Part shown: positions 11,101 to 20,527 of the stretch, piece by piece
Layout: the number at the start of each line of letters is the position of its first letter
Position numbering within the stretch: the first letter of the stretch is position 1
Assembly: GCA_010279815.1 (NCBI GenBank)
Contig: QEOQ01000192.1
Location: 543,983 to 602,212 of the forward strand
Length of the DNA: 58,230 nucleotides
Direction: 5' to 3'
Origin: Brachionus plicatilis
Taxonomy: Eukaryota > Rotifera > Eurotatoria > Ploima > Brachionidae
Notes under the pieces: model-generated
Seen by the model: the letters and a program-made list of their open reading frames with translations, nothing else
The model's database searches: none
What the model was told of the DNA's origin: nothing
Position numbers and translations under genes: made by a program

Positions 11101-14090
11101 TATTGAGTGTTGAAACAAAAAAAAGTTGTCTATTTCAATGTCGCTACCACGAGAAGAAACTGTCCAATCTTTGATATTAAATGACCTTAATTAAATTATT
11201 GGAGAGAATAGTTTAGAAATAATACTTTGTTTAATTACTTATTGAACAATTAAAATAAAATGAATTACATAGATTTCATATTTATAGGCGATTTAATTCT
11301 TTGGAATCAATTAAAAAGATATTTATCAAACTAATTGTTTTATTCAACAAAGGGTAAAAATCTTAAACTTGATTAAAATTTGCAAAATTTTAAAAAGAAT
11401 TAAATTATTAAAAAGCTTTTAAAAAATATTAAACGGTTTTTACCCAAAATTTTTTAAAGATTTTTGAAAAATTTAATTATTTACTTGTTTAAATTAGAAT
11501 TTTGATAATTCAATATTCTATAAAATTTTTAAAGCTGGTAATTGGTGAGCTTAATTCTGGCAAAGTGCAATCTGTTCAGACTTAAATTTAGAAAAAATTT
11601 TATTGGAAAAAAATGAAAATTAAATCTTTATGAATTTCTCCACATTTAGCTACCATTGACATCTTCCTAATAACACAAGTGTTAGGTGTCAGTCCTGGAA
11701 AGATCGGTCCAAGATGAACAATCAAGACTGTCTAAAAGACCGGTCTTTTTCGAAATATAAACAGAGATTTAAGTATGAGATGCATTGTATAATAATTTAA
11801 AGAAAAAAGTAAAATTATTTGTTTATGATTTTATTTAACACAAAGAATATTTTTTTATAATTTTTAACTAAATAATGATTCATTTTGAATTCACATTATT
11901 TTTTCTATTCCAAACTTGATAACATGAAAAAAGTCTTTCTGATTGTAAACTATTATTATATAAAGAGTTTAAAACTGTTCTATATAAACAAACACATATA
12001 AAATAAATAATTATATGTACAAGTCAATTTAATATTTTATATAATTTGTTTTTGATCTAAATAAAAATGGACCGTAATAAAATAATACCACAAAAATAGT
12101 AAAAAATACCACAATTTTAATAATTTTTCACACATTTAATACTTTTTCCACTAATTTAATTAAATCGCAACTATTATAGTACTTTTGACACAATTTTAAT
12201 AAAATGACAATATATTCATTAAAAGTGCCACAAATTTAGTTAATTATTAATTGATAATTACCGATAAGTTTTTTTCTATTTAATGATAAATTTTTTAAAA
12301 AAATATTATCAGAAAATCGAAAAAAATGAGTGAAACACTATCTAAGGAGAGTGTATTAGAAGATCCAGCCAACCAAACATTAGAAGATGTTGATCAAGAT
12401 TGGACAGATGTTCTCAAACCAGCTAATGAGATTAGAAAAAGGGGGAAAGCAATTACATATGATTTGTTTATTATATTTTTGGTATTTTTTATTAAATTTA
12501 TGGTGATTGTAATAAAAATATGGAAAAATTATTAATTTAGGAGTAATTAATTAAAAATGTGGAAAATAAATAAAAAATATTGCATAAATATTATATATGT
12601 TATTTTTTTATTAAATTTGTGGTAAAAATTACTATTTTTGTGGTTTTTTTAATTATTTTTATGGTTTCAAAATATTAAAGCTCAATAAAAATGAGACCCT
12701 TTATAAGACCGGTCCAAGACGGACGGTCAGGACCTCCGTCTTATTCCGTCTTATGTAAAAAAAATTTAAATTAAAAATCAATGAATAAACAAATATTAGA
12801 TTTTGTAAAGATAAATAAAAATTTAATGTTACTTTTACAAATTTAATTTTTTTTAATCTTTGCTCTTTTCACAACTTTTTACATTTTAAAATATTTATTT
12901 AAATTTTTTGTTCTAATTTTAATGTTTAAAAAAAGAATTTGTGAAAATTTACGGTTAAATATAACCTCTTTAAAAATTACTTGACGAGTAATGATAAAAT
13001 TTTTTTTTAGGCTAACAGTGATAATCAAATATTTTAAAAAATTAATCAAAGTACTATTTGAAATTATTTTATTTTTTTCAATATTTACTATTTTAATATA
13101 AAGTAAAAAAATTTGAAAATTATCGAAAATTTTATTTAAGTAATCGGCATAAATTATTATTTTGGTCTGACTTTTGCACATCTTTTTGTTCCAACATTCA
13201 AAAAAATTCTTTTATCAAAAGAAAATAAATTTTAAAATAAATAAAAAAAAAAAAAATTACTTCGAGCGAGGATCGAACTCGCGACCTTCTGCGTGTAAAG
13301 CAGATGTGATAACCACTACACCATCGAAGCTTATTATATTATTGACAAATTTTAATTTTAAATTTTATTTTAGACTATCAATGAGCTCGAGAACAAAATC
13401 ATAAATTTGGAACAGGAGCTGGTGGATGCAAATAGTTTGCGCAAACATCAGATTGCCGAGCTGGGACTTTTGCGTGAGGACGAAAAAAATAAAATAAACC
13501 GCAACTATGAGACTGAAATCGAAAATTTAAAGATCAAAATTGACCAAGATGAATTGGTGCACAAGAAAAAACTAAAAGAAATTGAACAGCGCTACGAGGC
13601 CGATTTGGAACGTCTACAAAAGCAGTCCGAAGAAAGGGTGAAAAAATTGAACAACTCAATTTCGGAACTGGAAGATGACTTGGAAAAGTCACGAATTGAA
13701 ATAAGAAAATTGAAGGACACCATAGATAGAGAGAAAAACGACTCGTTTGTTCGAATTGAAGAGGAAAAAAATTCTGTGAAAAAATATTGTCAAAATCAAA
13801 TTTCAAATCTTGAAAAAGAGCTGCATCAGGAAGTAATCAGATACAAAAATGCGGAGAAAAAACTCAAGCAGCTATCAATTGAACAAGACCAGTATGTTAC
13901 TAAACTAAAAATGCAGTATGAAGAAAAGTTAAAGGGACTGATGCCCATTGAGGCTAAAAACGACTACGAAGAAACAATAAGTGCTTTAAAAAATCAAATT
14001 GAAAGTCTTCAACAGCGTGCAATTGTCCTGCAGAGCGAGTTGGACGAACGAAATCATTTGGTAAATTCGTCCGATACTGGATCTATTTAG
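5134..14090 (+). CDS. CEP112: Centrosomal protein CEP112 (CCDC46), 3' exons
   Basis: Five exons join in frame: 5134..5320, 5375..5637, 7797..8161, 8208..8634 and 13374..14090, giving 652 codons of almost continuous coiled coil. Family signatures as I remember them for vertebrate CEP112 are kept: KILDRKN then LEKK, DETNIRLRKVEQEY, KEKENQL across the exon 3/4 junction, LYEEMREQ then KEKQSKEF, QIAELGLLRE, and KLKGLMP near the C-terminus. CEP112 is a centrosome/centriole-associated coiled-coil protein. Introns are 54, 2159, 46 and 4739 nt, all GT-AG. The exon at 5134 follows a T-rich AG acceptor; the N-terminal part of the protein (including the region I know as DUF4485) was not found, so the gene is partial here. 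It may continue left with the 4427 gene nested in an intron, or be 5' truncated. AATAAA lies about 40 nt after the stop. Confidence 0.88.
5638..7796 (+). other. CEP112 intron with long foldback element
   Basis: Intron between CEP112 exons 2 and 3, about 2.2 kb and very AT-rich. No gene. Its main content is the inverted repeat at 6621-7343. A fragment near 5850-5900 resembles the arm of the 2867-3075 repeat. Confidence 0.7.
6621..7343. repeat. Foldback element with ~237-bp arms
   Basis: Left arm 6621-6857 and right arm 7105-7343 are reverse complements over nearly their full length, with only small differences. An inner boundary reads CAGTGGTGATTAAATAAC on the left and its complement ending CACCACTG on the right. 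The loop (6858-7104) is rich in TTTTACGTAA and GGTAAAATT words. The CAGTG-type inner ends resemble those of the element at 37115-37765, suggesting a MITE family. No clear target-site duplication was found. Confidence 0.8.
9143..9493. mobile_element. MITE with ~24-bp TIRs and TTA target duplication
   Basis: Left end CTGTAAATCCTTGTAAGTAC and right end (reverse complement) CCGTAAATCCTTGTAAACTA form terminal inverted repeats continuing into CCCC. The trinucleotide TTA flanks both sides (9140-9142 and 9494-9496). No coding capacity. A 3-bp TWA duplication is typical of PIF/Harbinger elements; assignment to that superfamily is inferred from this alone. Confidence 0.75.
9700..10750. mobile_element. 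Degenerate pogo/Psq-type DNA transposon
   Basis: Both ends hold repeated words of the type AATTACCCC / GGGGTAATT in opposite orientation (about 9735-9920 and 10635-10745). Between them, on minus, is the remnant of a Psq-type DNA-binding domain (10250-10430). No DDE domain was recognisable, so this is an internally deleted, non-autonomous copy. Confidence 0.6.
10250..10430 (-). pseudogene. Psq/pogo-type helix-turn-helix remnant
   Basis: From ATG at 10430 the minus strand reads MPRSYEAKPKNYKSK, then ALKAVKKKK. At a run of A residues the frame slips, and the next frame continues MNPTQAAKRYGIPRKT then LVNHLNGRN. This matches the Psq/CENP-B N-terminal HTH (AL-x2-V, then AA-x2-YGIP-x3-L), as in Tigger/pogo transposases. 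The homopolymer frameshift and absent catalytic domain mark it as dead. Confidence 0.65.
12065..12680. mobile_element. Element bounded by inverted arrays of CCACAAATTTAAT-like words
   Basis: On the left (about 12085-12240) short words such as CCACAATTTTAATAA and CCACAAATTTAGTTAA recur roughly every 20 bp. On the right (about 12485-12665) the complementary forms appear (TTAAATTTGTGG, ATTTTTATGG, TATTTTTGTGG). Between them is a small plus-strand ORF (12326-12535). The same layout is seen at 25006-26465, 31400-31915 and 38665-39998 with different words. Confidence 0.5.
12326..12535 (+). CDS. Small hypothetical ORF inside an array-ended element
   Basis: 69 codons. The first half is acidic and looks protein-like (DQDWTDVLKPANEIRKRGKA, residues 28-47). 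The last 25 residues are hydrophobic and probably read into non-coding AT-rich DNA. I do not recognise a family. The position between inverted word arrays suggests a remnant of the element's own protein, with a possible splice donor after the basic stretch, but this is inference. Confidence 0.25.
   Translation: MSETLSKESVLEDPANQTLEDVDQDWTDVLKPANEIRKRGKAITYDLFIIFLVFFIKFMVIVIKIWKNY
13258..13330 (-). tRNA. tRNA-Val (anticodon UAC)
   Basis: 73 nt on minus. The acceptor stem GCTTCGA pairs with TCGAAGT (one G:U at 1-72). The D-arm contains TGGTGTAGTGGTTA, the anticodon stem TCTGC/GCAGA encloses TTTACAC (UAC anticodon), and the T-arm GCGAG-TTCGATC-CTCGC is perfect. B-box GGTTCGATCC-like sequence (AGTTCGATCCT) is intact. 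A long T run directly downstream on the minus strand (complement of 13240-13255) is a Pol III terminator. It lies antisense in the last CEP112 intron. Confidence 0.96.
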
Positions 14091-14289
14091 ATTAGATTTG
14101 TTTTATTATTTTTTTTTTTTTTTATTTCAAATAAAAAATTATTCTAAATACCATTATTAAGGTAATTTTTTAAGATTATTAATGTAAAACATAAAAATTT
14201 TAAATAAAAAAATTACTTTATTTGTTTTGACTTAATCTTTGGAAATTTTTGAGATATTTTTTAGCAAAATTCTAAAATAAATCTAATTA

Positions 14290-14396
14290 TAAAAAAAAGT
14301 CCAAGTCAAGACTTTTTTTTTTTTTTTCAAAGTCCCACCAAAAACTTTAATTTTTTTTTTTCAAAAAAAAAGTCTTGACTTGGACTTTTTTTTAAA
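14290..14396. repeat. Inverted repeat of AAGTCCAAGTCAAGACTT type
   Basis: AAGTCCAAGTCAAGAC (14295-14312) is mirrored by GTCTTGACTTGGACTT (14370-14388). The right side continues into GACTTTTAAACAGCTCTG, close to the terminal sequence GACTTTTAAACAACTCTG of the element ending at 55425, so both belong to one MITE family with CAGAG-like ends. Confidence 0.65.
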
Positions 14397-14615
14397 GACT
14401 TTTAAACAGCTCTGATATTTTTTTCTAATATTACTAAAAAATATTTTTTTTTAAATTTGTATAACTGATTATTCTTATTAATATTTATAAATCATATTAA
14501 AATTATAAATTGACTATGATTTTGCTTAATAAAACTTAAAATCAGTAGATAGACGTTAAAGCTGATTTTGAGCAATTTTTTGAACAAGAGAAGGATGTTT
14601 TGTACGGATGTCGTG

Positions 14616-14826
14616 TTTTGACAACAAAAAATCTGCTTTCTACACCCAAAAAAAAGATTATCACAACGATTTGGCTTTGGCTGTATCTCGAAAAATCATT
14701 TTTTATTTGATTTATAAATAAATTAATTCATTTTTCAAAAATTGAGTACATTTGGTCAGGAATTTTTTTTTGGTTGTGAAAATCTTTTTTTTTTTGGTGT
14801 AGAAAGCAGATTTTTTGTTGTCAAAA
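14616..14826. repeat. Inverted repeat, ~50-bp arms
   Basis: The left arm TTTTGACAACAAAAAATCTG... (14616-14666) and the right arm ending CAGATTTTTTGTTGTCAAAA (14773-14826) are reverse complements with few mismatches. No gene between them. Probably a MITE remnant. Confidence 0.7.
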
Positions 14827-14879
14827 GGTTTTTACCGTTTTGTACAATCAGAATTTTTCTTTGAATTTGATATATATTC

Positions 14880-15490
14880 GGATAATTTAGAATATTATGG
14901 TATGAATTTTGATGAAAAAAATCTCTCTCTTTTTGCATGTTTCTAAGTATTTGTAGGGCGTTTCCTCTTAGAAGTTTTGTAACGCAATCTATTAGCCTAC
15001 TTCTAATAATCCTTGGTTCTTAGTCTCTGTTTCTATTAGGTATATCCATCCATCCACTTTATCTCTATCGTTTTTCATATAATTTTTTGGTCAATTGTCG
15101 ACTTTTAAATTTATGATTCTTGTTTCCCTAAGTTAGAATCCTAGGTTTCCTTGAAAAACATCCTCATGAATTAAAGTTTTTAATCAAGTGACAATTTCCT
15201 GAAGGGTGCTTTTTTCTTCTCTTCACTTTGTTTTATTACTAATCTTATCTTTTTCTTTTTTCGTCTTTTTGATGCTGGCCATTAGCTCAGCTCTTTTGAA
15301 AAGTAGTTCTATAAGAATTTTGAACATTTTGAAGCCATTCTATTTGTTCGGTTTCTGAACAGCTTACCAATTCGGTGTCGTCATCTAATTTCTGGAATTC
15401 ATTTTAAAAAGACCCATTTAGTGTCTTTAGCAAGTGTACCAGCTCTTGTACATTAAGTTTTTCAAGGTAATCTTTTAAAATAGGTACAAT
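14880..15490 (-). pseudogene. Decayed coding sequence, unrecognised
   Basis: Minus-strand reading shows protein-like stretches interrupted by stops and shifts: DYLEKLNVQELVHLLKTL near 15475-15420, then LVSCSETEQIEWLQNVQ near 15380-15320, and farther on RIIRSRLIDCVTKLLRGNA near 15010-14950. The first stretch faintly resembles the N-terminal helix of the zinc-finger gene pair at 4427 and 17194, but the similarity is too weak to claim. A decayed LINE ORF is equally possible. Confidence 0.3.
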
Positions 15491-15770
15491 AAAAAATATC
15501 ATATTTTTTCGCTACTACCTAATTGTAATCGGTTTATAATAAATACAATATATTGTTTTAAAAGCTTAATTAAGTTATTGAACGATCTGAAGTTCTAAGA
15601 ATGAATTTTTAAATTAAATATAAAAAAATTTTTTTTTAATATTTTATTTATTTTTTATAATTTCTTAACTTTTTCAAGCTTGGTATTGTGAAATTTCAAT
15701 ACAAATTGAGCAAAAATTCTTCCTTTTTTGATTAATTAAAATTAAAGTTTCCTGAAGACTTTAATTGGAA

Positions 15771-16233
15771 CAGTACAACTCAAAACTAACTTCATCGATT
15801 TCTTTCCTCTTCCTTTCCTCTTCCTCTCTTGAAAAAAAGAAAAATAAAGAATATAATAAATTATGCTAATTTATAATCTCCAATATTTAAATGAAACTAT
15901 TCAACACAGCAAGCAACTTACAATTGAATCGTTAATTTGATCAATTTATTTTATTTAATTTTATTTGCCTGTTGTAGCCAATAGTTTCATATAAATATAT
16001 GAATTAGCACAATTTATTATTTTCTTCAATTTCTCTTCATCCTTGTGAGGAAGAGGAAAGGAAGAAGAAAGGAAGAAGAAAGGAAGAAGAAAGGAAGAAG
16101 AAAGGAAGAAGAAAGGAAGAAGAAAGGAAGAAGAAAGGAAGAAGAAAGGAAGAAGAAAGGAAGAAGAAAGGAAGAAGAAAGGAAGAAGAAAGGAAGAAGA
16201 AAGGAAGCGATGAAGTTAGTTTTGAGTTGTACT
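15771..16233. mobile_element. MITE with Tc1-like CAGT ends and internal minisatellite
   Basis: Terminal inverted repeats ACAGTACAACTCAAAACTAA (15771 on) and TTAGTTTTGAGTTGTACTGT (to 16233), extending to about 28 bp plus purine-rich subterminal tracts. CAGT/ACTG ends suggest Tc1/mariner; a TA dinucleotide follows on the right but the left flank has lost it. The right subterminal part has expanded into the 11-bp tandem repeat at 16056-16206. Confidence 0.75.
16056..16206. repeat. 11-bp tandem repeat (GGAAGAAGAAA)n
   Basis: About 13 near-perfect copies of GGAAGAAGAAA in a row. The Arg/Lys/Glu-rich reading frames over it (both strands) are artefacts of the repeat and not genes. Confidence 0.95.
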
Positions 16234-16280
16234 GTAATAAAAATGACCTAAAAAATAACTGAAACATAATCGTTCCCATA

Positions 16281-16383
16281 TGCTTAAGGTAAAAAAATGA
16301 GGATTTTGGTAAGAAAAATATAAAATTGGCTTCTATTCCAAAATATTTAATTGATTTTATTTTGAAAAATTAAAAAATAATTT
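16281..16383. repeat. ~100-bp direct repeat, copy A (upstream of the zinc-finger gene)
   Basis: Shares about 85% identity by eye with 18922-19024; the core GAGGATTTTGGTAAGAAAA is identical or nearly so in both. The two copies flank the gene at 17194-18081. Confidence 0.75.
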
Positions 16384-17193
16384 TGTAATGAAAATATAAC
16401 TCATCAAAGTAAAATTGAAAGCTATTTAAATAGGCTTAAAATCAAAACATTTTTAAGAGACTTTATTTTTGTAACCAGATTTTCTCACAAAGCATTAAAT
16501 ATCATGCTAAAGCATCTCGATAATGGTAAAAAATTCTACTTAATTATGAGTCAATACTTGTCTTTCTAATCTATTAAAAAAAATTTCACTTTTTAAAATA
16601 AATTTAAGTAAAAATACGAAAAAAAAGACCTTTTGACAAGAATTTAATTTTTTATTCAAAAAATTAAATAATATTATTTGAATAATATTTCTTTTTAAAT
16701 TTTTGTAGAAATAATTAAAAATTGTAAAAGTAAAACTATGTCATCAAATAAAAAGATGAAGTTGAGAGCAACTTTCTTCTTGACTCTTGTAAAAAATTCT
16801 TATCTTAAAACAAGAATCAAAAATTTTAATTTTTTTAATATTCTCAAATTTACCTACTCGTTTGTAATCTATAATAATTTACAATTTATTCTTTATTTTA
16901 AAATATAAATTAAATCAAAACAGATGAGCACGTTAACTTATCTTAAAAGTTGATCCCATTTTCAAGAGAAAAAAAATTCATTGACTATTCAATTTCTCTT
17001 TCTTTTGGATGTTCTAACCTTTAAATTATTTTAAAGTAAAATTTTTTCTTTTTGAAAAATAATTTAAAATGAAATCAATTGTACAAATGAAATGTTAAAT
17101 TTGATCTATTCAAACTGTAGGTCTAAAGCTTTAATTCGAGTCTATAAATAAACCACGTCTAGGTATTAGAGATTTTTTAAATTAAAAATCAAA

Positions 17194-18081
17194 ATGAAAA
17201 AAGAAATGAGTTTAAAAGAAATTAAAGAAAAGTTTTGTATTTTCGTCAAAGATTTTGGCAGGCAAGACTTTGGTCAGGTTGTAGAATTTTTAAAATTCGT
17301 CATTGCCGAGTTCGACGATGACTCAGAAAACATTTACAGTAAGTAAAATCAATTTAAAAATAAAAAAAATTGTTAATTCCTTTTTACATTTTTTTCTCTT
17401 TTAAAAGAGTTTTTAAACAGAAAAAGACACAATCGAGAACATCAAGCCAGAGACTCAGAAAAGGTTAAAGAAATAAAAAAAGAAAAATCAGATAATCATG
17501 AAGAACAGGCTGAGATTCCAAGCGATCCAATTCCATTTTCAAAAATAACCTACTCTTTTCCAAATATCTGTCCTGTGTGTGAACATTCCGAGGCCAGATC
17601 TTCCATTTATGGTCCAGATGTCTGCACTAATTGTCGGAATTTTTTCAAGCGAGCATATCCGATACGAAATGCATTGGCATGCGCTTCCAATGGTAGATGC
17701 GAATGTGTAGGCCTTAGGATAGCGTGCAGAAAATGTCGCTTCAAAAAGTGTTTTTCAGTAGGCATGAGATTCAAGACCGTAAAACGAGGACGACCTTCCA
17801 GAGAAAATAACCGATGGCCAGTTACACCCGAAGGAAGCAAGTGTGTCGGATGTGAAGATTCAACCAATGTTCGGTTTCACTATGGAAAATTGATGTGCAT
17901 TAAATGTGCAAAATGGTACAGTAGATATAGATACAATGTTTTAAAAGTTAAAGAATTCAAATGCATCAATACTGATCAGATATATCAGAACAGATGCTCT
18001 GAGCTGTTCAGCTCTGAATTGAATAAATGCTCTAAATGCCGATATGAAAAAATAATATCTGCTATTGACTCAAAATTATGA
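17194..18081 (+). CDS. Nuclear-receptor-type protein with two tandem DNA-binding domains and no ligand-binding domain
   Basis: Two exons: 17194..17338 and 17408..18081 (intron 69 nt, GTAAGT donor, phase 1), giving 272 aa. Residues 1-48 are a short helical domain shared with the 4427 gene. Residues 103-168 are a clear nuclear-receptor DBD: C103-x2-C106-x14-C121-x2-C124 with P-box CTNCRNFFKR, then C140-x5-C146-x8-C155-x2-C158, ending RFKKCFSVGM. A basic AT-hook-like KRGRPSR follows at 174-180, like a receptor C-terminal extension. A second, more divergent DBD spans 194-263: C194-x2-C197-x14-C212-x2-C215, then C234-x10-C245-x10-C256-x2-C259, ending CRYEKI. The protein stops nine residues after that, so no ligand-binding domain exists. 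Likely a nuclear DNA-binding regulator (inference). Direct repeats flank the gene (16281, 18922). Confidence 0.85.
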
Positions 18082-18297
18082 AGTCATATATTGATTTAGC
18101 TGTGTTTGGTTGTTATTTTTTGTTATTTAAGGTAAAAAATATTCTGTTTTTTTTTTTTTTGTTTTTTTGAATGCCAATATAATTAAAATTTATCTTTTAA
18201 AAAATTTAATAAATTTAAAATAAAATTTTTTATTTAATTTAGAGTGATTTTCATTGAACTTTAAAAAAAACATTTTGTTTTACAGTGCTTTTATAAA

Positions 18298-18800
18298 AGG
18301 TCCAGAACGGGACAAGTAGAACGAAACATATAAAAAGAAAAAATAAACTTATAAACAATTTTATAAAAAGATAAAAAACATAAATTCAAAATCCAATTTT
18401 TTTTAATATTTTTAGTTTAATAAAATAGTTTTAGTTTAAAAAAAACATGTAATCAATTTAAAATTAAAGATACAAGGCAAAAATTCAAATCATTTGCGCA
18501 AATAGACGAATTAACTTTTTTACGTAAGTTTACAAGTATTTTTACACATTTTTTATCATTATTAGCTCAAAAATTAAAATTAAAATTAATTTTTTTGAAA
18601 AACTGATAAATTTTTCAAATTTGAGAGTTTTAAATATTTTTTTAAACCATTCTTGAATTAGATCAAGTCTTAATTTTGTCTCATTTTAGCTATTTAAATT
18701 ATTTTTTATATAATTTATGTTTTATCTCTTTTTGATTTTTTATAGTTTATGTTTTTTCACTCTTTTTATGTTTTTTTCTACCTCACCCGTCCAGAACGGG
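18298..18800. repeat. MITE-like inverted repeat with CCAGAACGGG ends
   Basis: The left arm CCAGAACGGGACAAGTAGAA (18301 on) is mirrored by the right arm TTCTACCTCACCCG (about 18777-18790), followed by TCCAGAACGGG. Each arm continues into ACATA(T)AAAAAG. No ORF inside. Confidence 0.65.
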
Positions 18801-18921
18801 CTAAATTATGTTATTTTTTCGTAATTTAACATTATTTCTAGTAAGCTTATGTAATCTTAAGTGAATATTAATCGGGAACAATCTGTAATTAAAATTCGTA
18901 GATTTTAATTAAATCGTTAAA

Positions 18922-19024
18922 TGCTTACGGCCAAAAAAAAGAGGATTTTGGTAAGAAAACTTTAAAACTGGCTTCTTTTCCAAAATATTTATTTAATTTT
19001 TTTACGAAAAATTAAAATAATTCA
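18922..19024. repeat. ~100-bp direct repeat, copy B (downstream of the zinc-finger gene)
   Basis: Same orientation as 16281-16383; see that entry. Diverges right after the shared AATTAAAATAATT-like end. Confidence 0.75.
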
Positions 19025-19594
19025 ACGTTCCTCAACTTTTCTAACTTAATATTACGAAGAATTACACAATTTTTTAAAATTTTGTAAAATTTGGCAAATT
19101 AAGTTTTTTAAATAAAAAAAAAGAAATCAATCTAACAATTTTTAAAGTTTTCATATTTTGTTGACTTAGAAAATCACCAATTCTCTCTAAACTGGATAAA
19201 ATAAAAACTAATTTGGTGTCTAAGATGCATAAATTTAGATTTTAAAAATTACATTTTTGTGGATGTAAGCGCTGTCAGAATTGGTCATTCAGAAATGTTT
19301 CATTGGAGATAGGCATTTAACTACTCTACGCTTTCCTTCGATAAACAAATTTTGTCCAAAAGTAAACTTTTTGGGTGGAATTTCTTTCAAAGGAGCACCA
19401 CAGTTTAGTTCAGTAAAAAAGGACAGAATAAAATGATAAAAAATTGAATAACTTTTTTGCTAAAAGTTTAAAATTAATTCCGTAGATGCAGCATGTTGCA
19501 ACATTCAAAGTTGCATCAACTGTCAAAGTCTGCTAATGATGTGCAAAATCTCTGCAAAATCGGTTCCTGAATTCTTATTGGCCATCATTTAATG

Positions 19595-20527
19595 GGGTCC
19601 TACTAAAATACTGACCCCCATTTTTTTAAAATTTTCTGACCCCCATTTATTTTGCAAAGCAAAAATATTTTTTAAAGTTTTAATATATCATTTAGTTTGA
19701 ATTTTTCTCTATTTTTTGAAAATTAAACTAGTTTGTCTCCAAAATTTTTATTTTTTGTGAAAATCGAATATTTTTATACTTTTAAAAACCTGACCCCCTA
19801 CTGACCCCCAATTTTTTACGACTGACCCCCAACTGACCCCCATTTTTCTTGAAGAGAATTTAACTAGCTTTCCAAAAATGTGCCTAGTTTTTCTCCAGGA
19901 TGTATAGTTTTTGAGATATTTTGATTATAATAAAAGACCTTAGTTATTCTGATATCGGATTTTAAAATTTTTAATACGATATACCATTAGATCAAGAATT
20001 TTCTAAGCTTTTTGATTTTTATGTTTGTTTTCTTAAATTCAATTTTATTTTTAGCGAAAAAACTATAATCTACTTTTAAAGAAACCTGACCCCCAATTTT
20101 ATACGACTGACCCCCAACTGACCCCCATTTTTCTTGAAGAGAATTTAACGAGCTTTCTAAAAATGTGACTAGTTTTTCTCCAGGATGTATAGTTTTCGAG
20201 AATTTCAAAAGATTTCATAATAATTGAGAAAAATTCAATTTATAATTGTAATATTTGATATTTTTTGTTTTATTAATTTAGTTTTTAAACTTTTTAAATA
20301 AAAGTTACAATTAATTTTAATAACAATTAATTTAATAAAAAAATAAAGTCTTTGTATTAAATTTTTAACCATGTAAAAATAAAAATATTAACTTAAATGA
20401 GGCGAAATTTTTTATTTTTTCTATTGCAATCTTTTGCCTCTTTTTTCTGATTTTCGTAAAGGGAAGTTACATTTCTTTTTATTTTAATTTGATCTTTTGG
20501 TGGTGGAATCATTTTTAAAAATTTTCT
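19595..20527. repeat. Left terminal inverted repeat of the MULE (933 bp)
   Basis: Pairs with 24064-24996; both arms are 933 bp. It contains nine TGACCCCC words in clusters and two ~100-bp subrepeats centred on a GTTTTTCTCCAGGATGTATA-type tract (near 19885 and 20170). The inner 135 bp encode the last codons of the transposase. Confidence 0.95.

Larger units (their letters stand above)
8635..13373 (+). other. 4.7-kb CEP112 intron packed with repeats and a tRNA
   Basis: Last CEP112 intron. Contents in order: a TTA/ATT microsatellite with a GC-richer tail (about 8845-8955, looks like a retroelement 3' end but unassigned), a TTA-flanked MITE (9143-9493), a pogo/Psq-type relic (about 9700-10750), a directly repeated tract AGATCGGTCCAAGATG/AGACCGGTCCAAGACG (11697 and 12705), an array-ended element (about 12065-12680) and the antisense tRNA-Val (13258-13330). 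Confidence 0.7.
14091..17193. other. Repeat-rich intergenic region
   Basis: Between the CEP112 stop and the nuclear-receptor-like gene. Holds three inverted-repeat elements (14290-14396, 14616-14826, 15771-16233), decayed minus-strand coding DNA (14880-15490) and, at about 15690-15745, a 55-bp fragment of the family found at 35440-36275. A 100-bp tract at 16281-16383 recurs downstream of the next gene. Confidence 0.6.
18082..19594. other. AT-rich intergenic with one inverted-repeat element
   Basis: No coding signal. Holds the inverted repeat at 18298-18800 and the second copy of the 100-bp direct repeat (18922-19024). It ends at the left target-site copy of the MULE transposon. Confidence 0.6.

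Noticed and set aside
12879..13181. 100-codon minus frame ending near the tRNA
   Set aside because: Asn/Ile/Lys-rich low-complexity translation of AT-rich intron with no recognisable motif.
16037..16279. Long Arg/Lys/Glu- or Ser/Phe/Leu-rich reading frames on both strands
   Set aside because: They are translations of the 11-bp GGAAGAAGAAA tandem repeat.
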